Positions 22,885-35,847 of a stretch of DNA of 64,000 bases are shown in pieces. The notes below the pieces were generated by a model. The model was not told the DNA's origin. It made no database searches and saw only the letters and a list, made by a program, of their open reading frames with translations. Position 1 is the first letter of the stretch. Every line of letters starts with the position of its first letter. The stretch spans positions 9,052,001 to 9,116,000 of the forward strand of contig NC_065911.1 in the NCBI RefSeq assembly GCF_905147045.1, in the 5' to 3' direction. Position numbers and translations under genes: made by a program. The stretch is from Nymphalis io. Its lineage: Eukaryota; Arthropoda; Insecta; Lepidoptera; Nymphalidae.

Positions 22885-23464
22885 CATTTAGAAGAATATA
22901 ATCATCCTGAATTATGTGAATAATAAACACAATACTACTGTTCTATTCTCTAAGTCAATGCTCTCATTGGAAGTATTTTTGTAAGATTGGAAGTATACCG
23001 GGACTTAATTATGCAGCTTTATAACTGTAAACAAAGTTGTCTTTTATTAGGACTGCCAATCAAATTACACGTATTTTTATATTACACTACTTATACCGGT
23101 GTTTATTACACGAACGATAAGAACATTAGGTTACTATGTTACTTATAATTCCACTTACAGGTAGTTACGTGCAAATTTAAGTAAAGTGTAACTTTGTTAA
23201 AAATAATTTTGAATATTGACATATTATTTCTAAATTAATATAAGAACTTAGCTTAGCTTAATTTTTATATTTATTAAGTTACTATTTATTAGTATTAAGC
23301 GTCTCGATTTCGAAAAAGAAAAATATGTACATAACCAAGTCGGTACACATATTTCAGCATTCAATGTTTAGATTACTTAAAATATTAAGTTTATTATTTG
23401 AATGTTTTCAGACTGTGAGGCAACGAAGACAAATCATTTATATAATCATGATTATAATCAGAGT

Positions 23465-23665
23465 TAGTTCGGCTAGTTTCTTGAGATTGGCCACTTTGGC
23501 CGAAATACTGCCAAGAGGACTTAATTCGTATTTAATAATAGTGGTTTAGAATTCATTTTTACTATTTTTTACTAAATTTTATTGAATTTTCATTTTTAGT
23601 TATTGGGTTCTCCTATCGAGAAATTCTCAGTAGCAGCCCGGAGTCTGGAAGTTAACAGTGTTATA
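23465..23665 (+). repeat. Two SINE family B scraps
   Basis: A 3' end piece (TTCTTGAGATTGGCCACTTT, 23475-23525) is followed by a 5' body piece (TTATTGGGTTCTCCTATCGA, GCAGCCCGGAGTCTGGAAGT, 23600-23660). Confidence 0.6.
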
Positions 23666-23937
23666 TATATTTATAGTGTATCGTTTCTAGTGTAATATTA
23701 AAATTCTTCTATATATTATATATTTATAATTATACTTCTGTTGATTTCCTTCTCAGCAAACTTAGTTACTATATTGTGGTAAGTCTTATAATGACGTGAT
23801 ATATAGAAACCCAATATGTCACTGCGCATACAATCGTCATTTTATGCCTAAAAAATATTTCTCATATGAACACTTATAATAACAATTATGAATTATATAA
23901 ATATAATATACATACGTGTATCTGATTTAAATGGTAA

Positions 23938-24200
23938 ATATCCCACTGCTGGGATAATGCCTCTTATGCGTTCGAGGAGAAGATTGGACTATTTGGTTTA
24001 TTACACATGTGTTAAAATCTACCACTCGTATCCACACGAGTGGTAGATTTTAATCCAACACGTTCCTTTGATATTTTCCTTTGTCGCCTAGCACGAGATT
24101 ATAAAAGCAAATTAACAAATAAAAATCAGTGGTGTCATACTTAAACTTGCAATCCTCGGTTAAGATTCGCCTGCTTTAATGCTGGATCGTCTTGACTATT
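23938..24200 (-). repeat. SINE family A copy (minus), with internal inverted duplication
   Basis: Recognised from TATCCCACTGCTGGGATAAT at one end and AATCCTCGGTTAAGATTCGC at the other. The middle holds an inverted repeat described separately at 24012-24053. Confidence 0.55.
24012..24053. repeat. Perfect 18-bp inverted repeat, 6-base loop
   Basis: TTAAAATCTACCACTCGT (24012-24029) pairs fully with ACGAGTGGTAGATTTTAA (24036-24053). It lies inside the family A copy; the right arm matches the expected SINE order, so the left arm appears to be the added inverted copy. Confidence 0.9.
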
Positions 24201-24244
24201 GGTATTCCAATCAGTAACTTTGTCTAAATGTTCCTTGATTTAAA

Positions 24245-24470
24245 ACTATAGTAAAATTATTGGTTTTTGGAAGAAGTCGTCAAGCTTACATTCCTGCGCC
24301 TCAGAAAGCACTTGTGTAAATCTATTGTTTCTGCGCCTGGTCTTTTTCCTGTCGCGTTTGCCGAAAACCCTGATTAGATCGATACCTGGAAATGGTAATC
24401 GATAATGCAAAAGTCTTTGCGTACACACTTATGCATTATAATAACTCAGCCTAGGCCGGTCTAGTATTTG
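24245..24470 (+). repeat. SINE family B copy, diverged
   Basis: Order AAAATTATTGGTTTTTGGAA, CCTGCGCCTCAGAAAGCAC, TTTCTGCGCCTGGTC, TTTTTCCTGTCGCGTTTGCC and ACACTTATGCATTATAATAA follows the family body with many substitutions. Confidence 0.6.
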
Positions 24471-25257
24471 AGGTTGGTAGCTTTTGTCATCAAGGTCTCT
24501 CAATTGTTATTTTGTAGTTTTTGTACTGATAGTCAGAGAACTAAAAAGTGGCAGAAACTTTTATAAATAATAAAATGATTATTCAACGCTATTATAAATA
24601 TAAATATGAGATCAAGTGTTTTTAAAGACAGTTATTTTTTAAATGATTATAGTAATCGGGTTCATGCAAACGAAAATTAGGCCAAGTTACATTAAAGCAT
24701 CATCGAATGCTAGTAGCAAAAACACTAAATCACAGTGTACAATGGCTTTATAGACGTTCGCACGCAAAACGTGTACACACTAGAACTTTTTATATTACTA
24801 TTGTACACGCACACAATTTTCGTCCTTGCACCGGTAACATATGATCTATAATCCGATGTATTATTTGAAATATCTTGGAGAATGTCTTCTGCTATACGGT
24901 CTGATTCAGATATAAGAATCACTCAGTAGATGATTGACCGTCGAATGCGACGCACGTGTTTTGCAATCATTTTTGTATTTACGATTTATTTAAAAATCGA
25001 TTAAGATAAAGCATTGAAATATAAAGATTACCTTGTGTTTTTTTTTTGTGTGTGTGGGTGATAGTGATTATAAAGGATTTTCTTTTTCGGTAAGTGGACA
25101 GTTTTTTTTTTAAATGTTATGCGTTTGTATTCTGGAGTGTTTTGCTTGGTTTGGAAATAGAAGGTCGATGGTTCTGATCGAATGCGGCGTTCTTTGTTCC
25201 ATTCTGTTTCGATTGAAAACTATTATTTTATTAGTTTTATTATATATGCACAAATAC

Positions 25258-25330
25258 TAGCTGCCTGTCCCACTTTGTACGGGTGAAATATGATTTTTTT
25301 TCTTTATATTCTCGGGTCCGGTCCAATTTA
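25258..25330 (+). repeat. Dispersed repeat K, 5' part
   Basis: CTAGCTGCCTGTCCCACTTT and GTACGGGTGAAATATG match the starts at 17065, 43798 and 63123. Confidence 0.45.
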
Positions 25331-25632
25331 CGCTATCATCAAAAGTCAATGACACACACACGTAGTACATAATAAATATAAATGTAAAGATTTTTAGATA
25401 TCCATTATTCATATAATTTTTTTAATATATTTTTTAAATTTCTTCACATAGACACGTATTGTCTTAAATAGTTCGTAACAATATTGTTCGAAATATTTAC
25501 GTAACAATACTATAAATACGAACATATATGTGCGTTAGTTTTATAATTTTTATATACTTGTAATTTTCTGTGAAATGATTTTAATTTAAAGTTAAATTAA
25601 ATGACATTTTTTTAATTCATTGTCATTTTTTT

Positions 25633-25918
25633 TATAGTATAGGAAGGCGGACGAGCATACGAGCCACCTGATGGTAAATGGTCACCAACACCCATAGACA
25701 TTGGCATGTAATAAATGATAACCATCGCTTACATCACCAATGCGCCACCAACCTTGGGAACTAAGATGTTAGGTCCCTTGTGCCTGTAATTACACTGGCT
25801 CACTCACCCTTCAAACCGGAACACAACAATACAAAGAACTGCTGCTTTGCGGTAGAATATCTGATGAGTGGGTGGTACCTACCCAGACGAGCTTGCACAA
25901 AGCTCTACCACCAGTGTC
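25633..25918 (-). repeat. SINE-like family C copy (minus)
   Basis: Poly(T) side at 25625-25638 then ATAGTATAGGAAGGCGGACG, GCCACCTGATGGTAAATGG, CAACCTTGGGAACTAAGATG, and end AAGCTCTACCACCAGTG. The copy is complete and only lightly diverged from 31041-31397. Confidence 0.85.
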
Positions 25919-25929
25919 ATAATCCAACA

Positions 25930-27735
25930 TAATTGTGATTTGATTTTTTTTTTTATTTTACATATATCGGGATGGATTTTCTTATAACTCTGCGATTTGC
26001 CGTTTATAATGTGGATGAATATTATAATGGCCACATTAGACATAGCTTAAGACTATATTTATATGATAAAAAAAATTGTTAATATTAGTTCATTTTTCTT
26101 ACTTATACCATATAAAATATATCTAATAATTTATCTCTTAAGAGATGTCTACAAGAAATTCTTTAATAGTCTGATAATATTTAGTTTCGAACATATTTTT
26201 GATAAAAAGGGTGCTGAACTGCGTTTTCTTTGCCAAATAAGACTAATGGGTGACAAGAAAAAAAAAAAAAAATTTCGTTCGAATAAATAAATAAATTTAT
26301 ACATTTAGTCGATTGGCGAAAAATTGTAAATGGCCTCGAGAGTTTTCTGCAAAACTAGCAGTTTTCCTCATGATGTTTTTATTATCTTAACCGTGAAATA
26401 AAATGTATAAACATCTACGGCCCGAGGTGACCCGGTGAACACATGGATTTTTGGCGAAAGGTCGCGAGGATTTTAATTCTGGCAACAATTTTTTACATAC
26501 ATATTATTACTATCATATATATGGAAGTTTTTAGTTTGAACGTATATATTGGATAGCTTATACACTAATAGCTTATAAACAGATCATATCTAGGTCATGT
26601 CTTAGGTATAATTACTAAAATTTGACCTTCCAGTCACACATGGTCGAAGTCGCGGGCGGAAGTTAATTCTTGTACATTAAAAATATATATGTAGGTACGA
26701 AATATTTAATATGGCAACGTATTAATCTTAATAATGACAGATCGCTTAATTATCGTAAAGTAAATGTTAGATGACAATCGTTATTTAAAAATATGTACAT
26801 ATCATATAATCCGCGTACATTTGTACAAGGTTGCAGAAAATTGGATATAAATTTAAATTCTCAATATTCGTGGTTTTTTTGTAATTTATTTTAGACATGT
26901 ATATAATATTAGTAATATGTATATAATATATACACCAATAATACAATTTTTGTATGAATTTAATTATAAATTCGGTTATTATACTTGAAAGGTTTTTTTT
27001 TATTATTTCACTTATTATATACAAGTGTTTAAAAATACAGTAATGGTTATCTTACGGTTTATGTTTATTTAACGGCTTTCAGGAAAGACTAGTAATATAT
27101 ATGTATGAGACCAGCCTATGTAGGTTATATATATAAGTGCGGTGTAATTCCAGGCTCGGGAAACTTTTTATACCACATGGTGTGTGGTACATTAATTGAA
27201 CAGGGAATTAATGGTTTATTTCATTGTTATTGTCTAACTATAATTGCTAGATGCGCAATTTAACCCACTGCTTTAACAATACGAAAAAGACACCGATTGT
27301 AATGCATTTTGACATTTAGGTTACACAGATACGCGGACATGTGAGTGTTTATTAGGGGAATTCATAGAAAATAACTAATTGACGTAGTCAAAAATTAAAT
27401 AACGTAACTGCCTTGCTAAATAACGAACTCAAAGGTTAAGATATTATAGCCATTTTCATTTGGAACGGTGGAAGTATTCCAACGATACCCCGTACATCCG
27501 AATCAGTTCATTTATACGTTATAGTGGAATAAAAAAATTCATAATGAAACATGAATTCTAAAAACGTTTTTTTTTTTCGTTAATTAGTGTATATCTAAGT
27601 GAGCAACAACTTTAATTTGCATGTTAAGTTAGCCTATTATTGGTATATACGCATTAAGATATTTCTTAGGATGTAACTTTGGCTTCCTAGTAAATAGATA
27701 AAATAAACATTGCACTCCTTTTTTGGGCAGTCGTG
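25930..27735. other. No gene seen; AT-rich
   Basis: Contains an A run (26259-26271) and AT-rich open frames (26785-27024, minus) without motifs. No repeat copy, RNA gene or spliced exon could be supported. Confidence 0.35.
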
Positions 27736-27741
27736 TCTTAA

Positions 27742-27975
27742 TTTGACGAGCCGGTTGGCGTGGGTGGTGGATGCTTGCTTTTTACGCCGAAGATTGTGGG
27801 TTCGATTCCCACCCAGGACAGATATTTGTGTGCATGAACATGTCTGTTTGTCCTGAGTCTGGGTGTAATTATCTATATAAGTGTGTATTTACAAAAGAAA
27901 TAGTGTATGTAGTATATCAGTTGTCTGGTTACCATAGTACAACCTCTGTATAAGCTTAATTTGATATTATTATTA
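27742..27975 (+). mobile_element. SINE family D copy (tRNA-derived)
   Basis: The head GACGAGCCGGTTGGCGTGGG with B box GGGTTCGATTCCCACCC (about 27799-27815) is followed by the body CATGAACATGTCTGTTTGTC, GAGTCTGGGTGTAATTATC and GTATATCAGTTGTCTGGTTA and an ATT tail. Pol III-type promoter boxes and the three-part structure identify a SINE. Confidence 0.8.
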
Positions 27976-28164
27976 TGATGTGAATTTATATCACTTATAT
28001 ACAAACTTTTTACAATGAACTCGAGAACAATTAATCAGTGATTAAAATACTTTAGTACTGTTTATAGATAAAATCAATGCTGTGTGTGTGTTTGATTTTG
28101 AAAAGTTAGGTGTACAATACATAAAATAATATATATAATGAAATTACAATAGTTTTCAAAATAA

Positions 28165-28385
28165 CTAATTACCCACAGCTTCACCCACGTCATATTTTAT
28201 AAACAGAATATTTACATATAAATTTCCATAGCTCTTTCTTCAAAAGCGAAGAATTTAGACGCAAACAACGTTCACCCCCTTACCTTCGAGGTTAAATTTT
28301 CAAAAACCCTTCCGTAGTGCGAACCTGCTATGTAAAACATATGATGAAATTTCACGGTCAGTCAGTTATTATTTTATATATATTT
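28165..28385 (+). repeat. Dispersed repeat L fragment
   Basis: CCCACAGCTTCACCCACGTC, TTCACCCCCTTACCTTCGAG and TTTCAAAAACCCTTCCGTAG resemble a widespread lepidopteran repeat with a CCGCGGCTTCGCCCGCGT-type start. This is the only copy seen here, so the call rests on memory of the family. Confidence 0.35.
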
Positions 28386-28940
28386 ATGTAACAGTAGGTA
28401 CCAGAGAGCAAGCATTGTAAAGATCGACGTATAAGTATTTTTTATGTGTAGTAAACGTGGGAACAAAATACTAATTACTGATTATATTACATTCAGATAT
28501 TACAGTTCAATGTTATGTTCTTATTATCTATATAAAAAACTTGTTCCAAAGAATAGGCCTTGTATATTTTCTTAATGAATTGTTTTATTACGCAATTAAG
28601 AAAAAATAACCGCACATGCAAACAAATACTCGTGTCCTTGGAAAAGATTCATTTTAAACGTTACATATACGTTTCAATGGAATGTGTATATTTAAAGCTT
28701 CGTAAATAATAATACAACAGTGGCAGCGAAAAATTGCGATAGCGTTTGAAATTATCAAGTATAACTTTCTAAGCGAGAAGCGGCGAGTGAAAGTTGATTA
28801 TGGTCGATTTTGGCAGAGAGACACAAGCACAGTTATTATATACATCATTGTGTAGAATTTTATTCTCATTTAGTAAGGCTAGCTTTGATTCAAAATATCA
28901 TCTATGTATAAGTTTGATGTGTTGCGTGAAACTTGTACTA

Positions 28941-29062
28941 ACTTTATTTTTTACCAGTTGCCACCGGGGGCTTGTGCGATGTGGGGCTGTTATGTACCAT
29001 ATGTTCTTTTCTGTACCCCGTAAACAAACTCACTTTTGCATTTATAATATTAGTAAGGATTA
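28941..29062 (-). repeat. Dispersed repeat E copy (minus)
   Basis: TACCAGTTGCCACCGGGGGC at one end and CACTTTTGCATTTATAATAT plus TAGTAAGGATTAA at the other. Confidence 0.5.
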
Positions 29063-29624
29063 ATTCATTCGGTTATGTTCATGTTCACGAGAAGCTAACC
29101 TCTCGTTTTGAGAAGTTCAAACTCAATATAAGATTAAAATAAAGATAATTTAATCGTTTGTAAATTATAAAATAAAAAATTGTATCTTATTGCTAAATAA
29201 TTTCTCATTATATACAATCATTCGTTATCTTTTTAAAAATAGCTTGGATTCGAAGAACAGGTTAATGGACTTAGAAAATGGTCTCTGGCAACCCACCTAA
29301 CCTAACAAATCTACCTAACAAATCCTAACAAGTTCACATGTTTTAGTAAAACAAAAACATTTATAAAAACTTTATATGAATCATTATGTGTGATACTAAT
29401 CAAAAACAGCTACAACATACTTCTGTTTGTATACATACATACATGTATTAAATATTTTATTTCGCCTCAACAGCTCAACGGTGTACGCTTAGCGGTGAAA
29501 GTAGCGGGTTCTAATTTCAATATCATACTTCTGGAACTCGTGAATCTTAAAAAGATTAATCTTAGAAAGAGGTCACCGCTGCGCTATGTTATGAAGGAAT
29601 ACGTGAGGAAACCTTTTTATTTTA

Positions 29625-29765
29625 CCGAACATCGGAATACCCCCTAAAAAACCAGCGGTACCCTTTCCGTCTTAACGAGGAGCGCCACGGGATCGTTTTC
29701 GCATGCTATGTGACGCTCTGACGGCCGGCCAGCCTATATAGCCAGGGTACTGTGAACCCCCCTAG
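29625..29765 (+). repeat. Dispersed repeat G copy
   Basis: Contains GAACATCGGAATACCCCCTA, AAACCAGCGGTACCCTTTCC, GAGGAGCGCCACGGGATCG and GACGCTCTGACGGCCGGCC, identical in order to the reverse complement of 47425-47570. Confidence 0.7.
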
Positions 29766-30324
29766 ATACGTGAGGAAACCTGCCTGTCAGATGAAATTCT
29801 GCTACATGTGTGTCCAGCCCGCATAGGATAAGTGTGATAAGTCCTTAATCTTCTCCTCAAGAGGCAAGAAATAACATTATTTCTAGCTAGCTTTTCTGTA
29901 AACTTTAAAACGTTTATTTGATTGTTAAGGCATATGATTAACAAATAAATAATTATTATTTTTTTATTTTAAATAAAAAAATTAACTTCATTAAAACATC
30001 AAATTACATATACATAAAACTTAGGATATATAATTTAAAAATATTTGTGATACTATATAATAGTATTGGTGAGTATGTATGAGAAATAATACAGGTAACA
30101 TTTTATTCGGCTTCGTTCTTCGATATCTAAATATCACAGTTATCTTCGACATTTATGAAAAAAAAAGTTGCATCTGCTGTAAATTTTCGTATTTATAATA
30201 TAAACAAGCTTTTCGTCGCGACTTTGCCCGCGTGATTTTAATTTATCCCGCATATCTGGTAATTTAACTATTCAACATCCACAACACGCATCTGTAGTAT
30301 TTTCATTACGATCTAGTAAGTAGC

Positions 30325-30605
30325 TTACCGGTGGTAGAGCTTTGTCCAAGCTCGTCTGGGTAGATATTACTCACTCATCAGATATTCTACTTCAAAACAG
30401 CAATACTTGGTATTGTTGTGTTCCGATTTGAAGAGTGAGTGAGCCAGTGTAATTACAGGCACAAGGGACATAACATCTTAGTTCCCAAGGTTGGTGGCGC
30501 ATTGGTGATGTAAGCTATGGTTAACATTTTTTACAATACCAATGTCTAAGGGCGTTGGTGACCACGTACCATCAGGTGGCTTATATGCTCATCCGCCTTC
30601 GACAG
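30325..30605 (+). repeat. SINE-like family C copy
   Basis: CCGGTGGTAGAGCTTTGTCC start, TATTGTTGTGTTCCGATTTG, TTAGTTCCCAAGGTTGGTGG and ATGCTCATCCGCCTTC end. Confidence 0.8.
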
Positions 30606-31039
30606 ACAGAGTTACTGTCTATGTATAAATATCTTCTTGTAAAAAAAGTTCTACAATTATTTTTTGTATCTTTATTTTTTTAATAAATATACGTTCCATG
30701 TATTAGTTCGTTATATACTTGAACCGGCTAGACGACCGGTTGAGCCGGACAGTTACGAAATCGTATGTCGCTAATGCGTTACGAAAATATTTCTTTACAT
30801 ACATATAGTTACCATTTAATGTAATTTTTGACGTGTTTATAAGGAAGTGGTTTTTTAAGGTTTTTAATTATAGAATCAATTAAAATATTTGTAAAAACAA
30901 TAATAAATGTTTTAGAGTTTTTACTTTGCGAGTTAATAGATTTTAATCTTTTGTTTAAGTGTTATGTTCTAACTTATCGTTTTTTAGAGGTTTTTCATCA
31001 TCATAGATTTGATATTGTGAAGAAGATAGCATTGTTATA

Positions 31040-31040
<1 letters not shown>

Positions 31041-31117
<77 letters not shown>

Positions 31118-31397
31118 GAATAGGAAGGAGGACGAGCATATGGGCCACCTGATGGTAAGTGGTCACCAAACGCCCTTAGACATTGGCATTGTAAGAAATG
31201 TCAACCATCGCTTATAGCCAATGCGCCACCAACCTTGGGAACTAAGATTTTATGTCCCTTGTGCCTGTAATTACACTGGCTCACTCACCCTTCAAACCGG
31301 AACACAACAATATCAAGTATTGCTGTTTTGCGGTAGAATATCTGATGAGTGGGTGGTACCTACCCAGACGAGCTTGCACAAAGCCCTACCACCAGTA
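31041..31397 (-). mobile_element. SINE-like family C copy (minus) with a 74-base poly(A) tail
   Basis: The + strand has 74 uninterrupted T (31041-31114), then ATAGAATAGGAAGGAGGACG, the complete body, and CAAAGCCCTACCACCAGT. On the minus strand this is a complete element ending in a pure poly(A) tail, the mark of a recent LINE-mobilised insertion. The peptide from the open frame across it (beginning MRHQPWELRF) is not a gene: it recurs from other copies such as 43982-44521. Confidence 0.88.
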
Positions 31398-31497
31398 AAT
31401 ATTTAAAAGTCGAGAGAATCCTATGTAACGTTTACAAGTGAAGCCATTATAAGGCATATTACTTAACATAAGACTTTTGTCATTGTCATTTTGACAG

Positions 31498-31745
31498 TGT
31501 GGTTGGCGTGGTTGCTAGATACTCGCCTTTCACGCCGAAAGTTGTCGGTTCGATTCCCACCCAGCACAGATATTTGTGTACATGAACATGTCTGTTTGTC
31601 CCGAGTCTGGGTGTAATTATCTATATAAGTGTGTATTTACAAAAGAAAAATAATATATGCAGTATATCAGTTGTCTGGTTTCCATAGTACAAGCTCTGTA
31701 CAAGCTTAATTTGGGATAAGATGGTCGTGTGTGATATTATTATTA
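31498..31745 (+). mobile_element. SINE family D copy (tRNA-derived)
   Basis: Head GTTGGCGTGGTTGCTAGATA (A-box region), B box CGGTTCGATTCCCACCC, body with GTCCCGAGTCTGGGTGTAAT and CCATAGTACAAGCTCTGTAC, then a short ATT tail at 31736-31745. Confidence 0.82.
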
Positions 31746-32149
31746 TAAATTGTGCTATCAATTCTAGTATAACAATTTAGTTAAAGCACTTTGGATAAAT
31801 GATTTATTTGTATAATATTATTAACACACGATATTTATTTTATTTTTTATTTAATTGTACATACAAATATGACTAGAATTTCTGAAGGTGTTCAAACAAG
31901 TCATCTTAAATAGCAAAACAACATCGATTTATATTACAAAAACGTAGCGAGTACCGACTACCGACTCGTATATTATCATCGTAAAGTCAGTATTGTTTTA
32001 ATCGGTCACTACTGTTTGTTTATAATGTTTATTGAGATAACAGCTCATACGGTTCGTGGTACTCGGTACTTAAAACGATTTTAATTATAATAATATTTGT
32101 CTTTTTTAATTTGTACTGACATTAACCCACATTGCTTAAAATAAAGTGT

Positions 32150-32380
32150 AACCTATGAATGTCCAATTGCTCGGCTAAGAGGTCCTCTACCGATGAGGAG
32201 AAGGCTTGCGGGTTATATGGCGTATACATGTGTGACAGAATATTAGTGAAATTAAACACATGCAGGTTTCTTTAAAATGTTTTCTTTTACCGAGCGCGAT
32301 ATGGATTATAAATAAAAATTAAGCACGTGAAAATGTAAATGTGGGATTCTTACCCACTAAAACCACTGCGATGGCCGTTC
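32150..32380 (-). repeat. SINE family A copy, diverged (minus)
   Basis: AATGTCCAATTGCTCGGCTA at one end, ACACATGCAGGTTTCTTTAA in the middle and CACTGCGATGGCCGTTCTCG at the other. The B-box region is badly eroded. Confidence 0.6.
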
Positions 32381-32576
32381 TCGGCACGGATCGGAGAGGC
32401 TGCAGGATCGTGTTGATATAACGCATCCGCGCACTCTTCGCTAGTGCGTACGGCAGCGTGAGGCCATCCCGGTCGCCTGCCTACCTGCCCCCCAACACAT
32501 CGAAGCCACGAGCGAAAACTACTTTACTATAATACCTTATAAAAATACTCTATACAATGCCTTCGAAAACACTTAA

Positions 32577-32655
32577 AACTTGGTCCTGCTAATCTGTCTC
32601 CGGTTCTACAGAGTGCACCTGTGTTTGTATACACACATATGTACTATAGTAAAAA
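32577..32655 (+). repeat. SINE family B fragment
   Basis: GGTCCTGCTAATCTGTCTCC and AGAGTGCACCTGTGTTTG are family B body blocks. Confidence 0.5.
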
Positions 32656-32969
32656 CGTATATTATAATATTTTCTCAATATACTTCGTAACAATGCGCAA
32701 ACCTTCCTCATTATATTTAAATTTGCATAATGTTATGTATAATTATTATATAATTTAAGTGATACTAAAGACTCAATTTGTTGCTCGGTTGAACTTCAGT
32801 CTATTTCGTTTATTATATTATATGATTATTATATAAATGCAAGGTCATTGATTATATTCAAAACCTTTTTTTTACATAATGTCAATGTTACAATAAAATA
32901 CGTTACCATGAAAGAATAATGGAATAAAAAATATAACATTTTGAAATGAGTGTATGAATCACAAACTGC

Positions 32970-33060
32970 AGGCCTTATTCTTCTACTTCTCTAGAGAAGA
33001 ATGTTTGGAGTTTATTCCACCATCCTGCTCGAATGCGGGTTGGTGAGCTTCCTCATTTCT
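32970..33060 (-). repeat. SINE family A fragment (minus)
   Basis: TTTGGAGTTTATTCCACCAT and CTCGAATGCGGGTTGGTGAG match the family A 3' region. Confidence 0.6.
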
Positions 33061-33454
33061 GATGCGAACAATAGGCAGATCGCTCTTCCGGCTTTTTTGT
33101 TTCTCCAATAAAATTTAATCAAATAGTACAGACAAAGCTGAGTAATCAACTATTATTCTTCATTAACACTTACTAATAGGAGTGATTACGCTCAAACGCA
33201 AGCTTAGTTCTTAATGTAGAGCATGAAGCATCCAAAATAATGACGATATTCTTGCTATAAGAGAAACTGCGAATGTCTTAAACGGCTCTTCGATGAAACT
33301 GGTTTTTGACATCGAGTTAATTAATCGTTCAATAAAAGTGAAGAATAATTTATTCGAGAAAGTGAACCTTCGTGAATCTTTAACATAAAACGGTATATAT
33401 ACAATTTCACTGGAATCCTACTTGTTTTTAATTCTTTTTTTTTAAATCCTTTTG

Positions 33455-33562
33455 CCGCCCGCTGCTGAACGAAGGTCTCCCCATAGAACGCCAACCATCC
33501 CGATCTTGGGCAGTCCGCATCCATCCCGTACCTGCCACCTTTTTTAAATCGTCGGTCCACCT
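33455..33562 (-). repeat. 3' scrap of an RTE-type LINE (minus)
   Basis: The minus strand from 33560 reads MDRRFKKGGRYGMDADCPRS, related to the C-terminal WTDDLKKVAG...WMRKAEDR region of the intact RTE ORF (residues 956-974). The DNA shares TCGTCGGTCCACCTTGCCA-type blocks with 55775-55800. Confidence 0.6.
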
Positions 33563-34489
33563 TGCCACAGGGCGTTAATTAATTATTAATTCGACATTAT
33601 CGACCTTTTGTAATTCTACACCCTAACCCGTTATTTATTAAATTCGCTCTATCTATTTCTTCAATTCGTATGCTTATCTTTCTGCCACAAAGATTGGCTG
33701 GAAGAGCAAGCTATATATTCTGTGCTATAATTATGTATTGTGTTTGAGTGCAATAAGTTTTATAGATGATATGAACTTTATAAGTACAATAACAATAAAA
33801 GCTAAACTACTATTCAAGTGAAGTTTTTAGCCTAAAACGAAATTCCTTCGAGACGAAAAAATTTTTTGTCGCGTATAAAAAAAACAAAAACGCGAAGTGA
33901 AAGGCAAAAAGTATATAATCGACGTACTCGTAAATACCGCTTATTATAAGTGTAAGTACATTTTTCACTTGCGTATAAAAAGTTTCTCTTGAACCCACTT
34001 ACTGTAACCCACTTCTTGTGACGGTTTAAAAAGGGTCGACATATGTTTTTAAAGCGTGCAATTAGATTGAATGGTTTTATATAAAAATTGAACTTTTTTT
34101 TTAAAGATAAGTAAAGTATATTTTGACATTTATAATGCGATAATGAAATTGTTGTAAGCCATTCATAGATATTATAATCATATATTTTCTTACTTACTAA
34201 CATTATAAAGAGGATTGCTTGTTTGAAATCGATAAACTCTAAAACGAATGAACTTGTGTTATTTATTATTTATTTACATACTTTATTGCGAAACATATAA
34301 CAGATGACATAAAACGAACAGAAAACAATTAATCAAACAACAAATGGTAAGTAAAGGTGGTCGTATCGCTTAAAGCGATCTCTCAATGACATCCTTTGGT
34401 AAAAGAAGCTTATAATAATGGTATTTGTAAAGCAAGCCAGAATAAAAGCGCTACCGAGCTGCTTTTATCCGCGTACTATTATAGTCACA

Positions 34490-34590
34490 AACTGAATGCC
34501 ACTCGGGGGAAGCCGCGAGTACAGCGAGTACTAAATATGTATAATTGTTATTATCATACATGGGCTTCGTCGAGATCCGAGCGACATTGA
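34490..34590. repeat. Helitron-like terminus
   Basis: CACTCGGGGGAAGCCGCGAG followed by TACAGCGAGTACTA looks like the GC-rich hairpin and CTAGT-type end seen in repeat E copies. Evidence is short. Confidence 0.3.
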
Positions 34591-34849
34591 ACATCAAAAT
34601 CTAAAGTGAACCTTGAACCGATTTGCAAGGGCCATCAGTATATAGTATATATAGATTATTAAAACTTGGTCCTTCGAGCCGGATTTATTAAGTTTACTGT
34701 ATGTTGCATTTATATTTCATACATTTACTATCATAATGTTTTATATAACAAGGTAGCGGAAATACGAAAAAAAAGACGTCGTGTATGACAATGCAGATTC
34801 TCGGTCTTTGTGACTGTTTTGCAATTACAGTCTATAAAAAAAACTTTGG

Positions 34850-35110
34850 GGTAATAACTATGTGCATGACCGTCTTAGTAGTAACCACCCACTGATCACC
34901 TAATATATCGCGAAACAGCAATACTAAGTACTGTTGTGCTCCGGTTTGAAGGGTGCGCGAGACAGTGTAATGACAGGACAATGGATATAACGTTTTGATG
35001 GCCAAGGTTGCGCATTGGCGATATAAGGGATAGTCAATATTTCGTATAGTACCAATGTCTATGCCACCTGATGTGGTGACCATTAGCATCAGGTGGTCTA
35101 TTTGCCTACT
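34850..35110 (+). repeat. SINE-like family C copy, strongly diverged
   Basis: AACCACCCACTGATCACCTA, GTGCTCCGGTTTGAAGGGTG, GACAGTGTAATGACAGGACA and CATTAGCATCAGGTGGTCTA keep the family order. Confidence 0.65.
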
Positions 35111-35847
35111 TCTGCTAATCTATGTCAAATAAAAAAAAACTTATTTTGTATTTCAAAATGTAATTTGAATGAACTAATTAATATAAGAAGATAAAATCAG
35201 GGTTTGTTTAAAACGTGTGTTACGAAATGTTAGTGATGTATACAGAGCCGAGTCACGGTCATCGAAACATTCTGGAATCACCTTGACATCAGATCAAGGC
35301 GCAGAACGAGTTTCTTTTGTGACTTAAATATTAATATCACGCACTCTTATATTTAATGATAAATTGTTGCAAGTATGAATAATGGATTTAGGATTTTGTA
35401 AGTAAAATAAAAAAAACAGGCAGTCACAGGGACTGCCGATAGAAGGGAAAACTTGAAACTGTTAAATATACTTGTCCAATTTTCACATATATTGTCGCTG
35501 CAAGTAATAATTCTACCCCTTCTAATTATATAGCTTTTTATCCATCAAAATACACAGTATATCGCAAACTCGGTACAAAATATTAATACAGCTTAATTTA
35601 ATAAATAACATTTAAAATAAACTTATATTATTTGTATATACTGTTGGTATTTACATAAATTACAATCATTATTATCCTCATTAATTTCCATAATACTTAA
35701 GTTATTTGCACTTTCAACGATTTCATTATCATCATCATTATCATTAACATTAGCATGTCAGTGACGCGAAGCCAAGAGTCTATCCCCTACGATAAACCAG
35801 CGAAACGCGCCTAAAGAAGTTTTCACTTCAAAAATATATCTCATCTA

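Noticed and set aside
29285..29325. CCTAAC repeats resembling telomere sequence
   Set aside because: Irregular spacing and only a few units; not an array.
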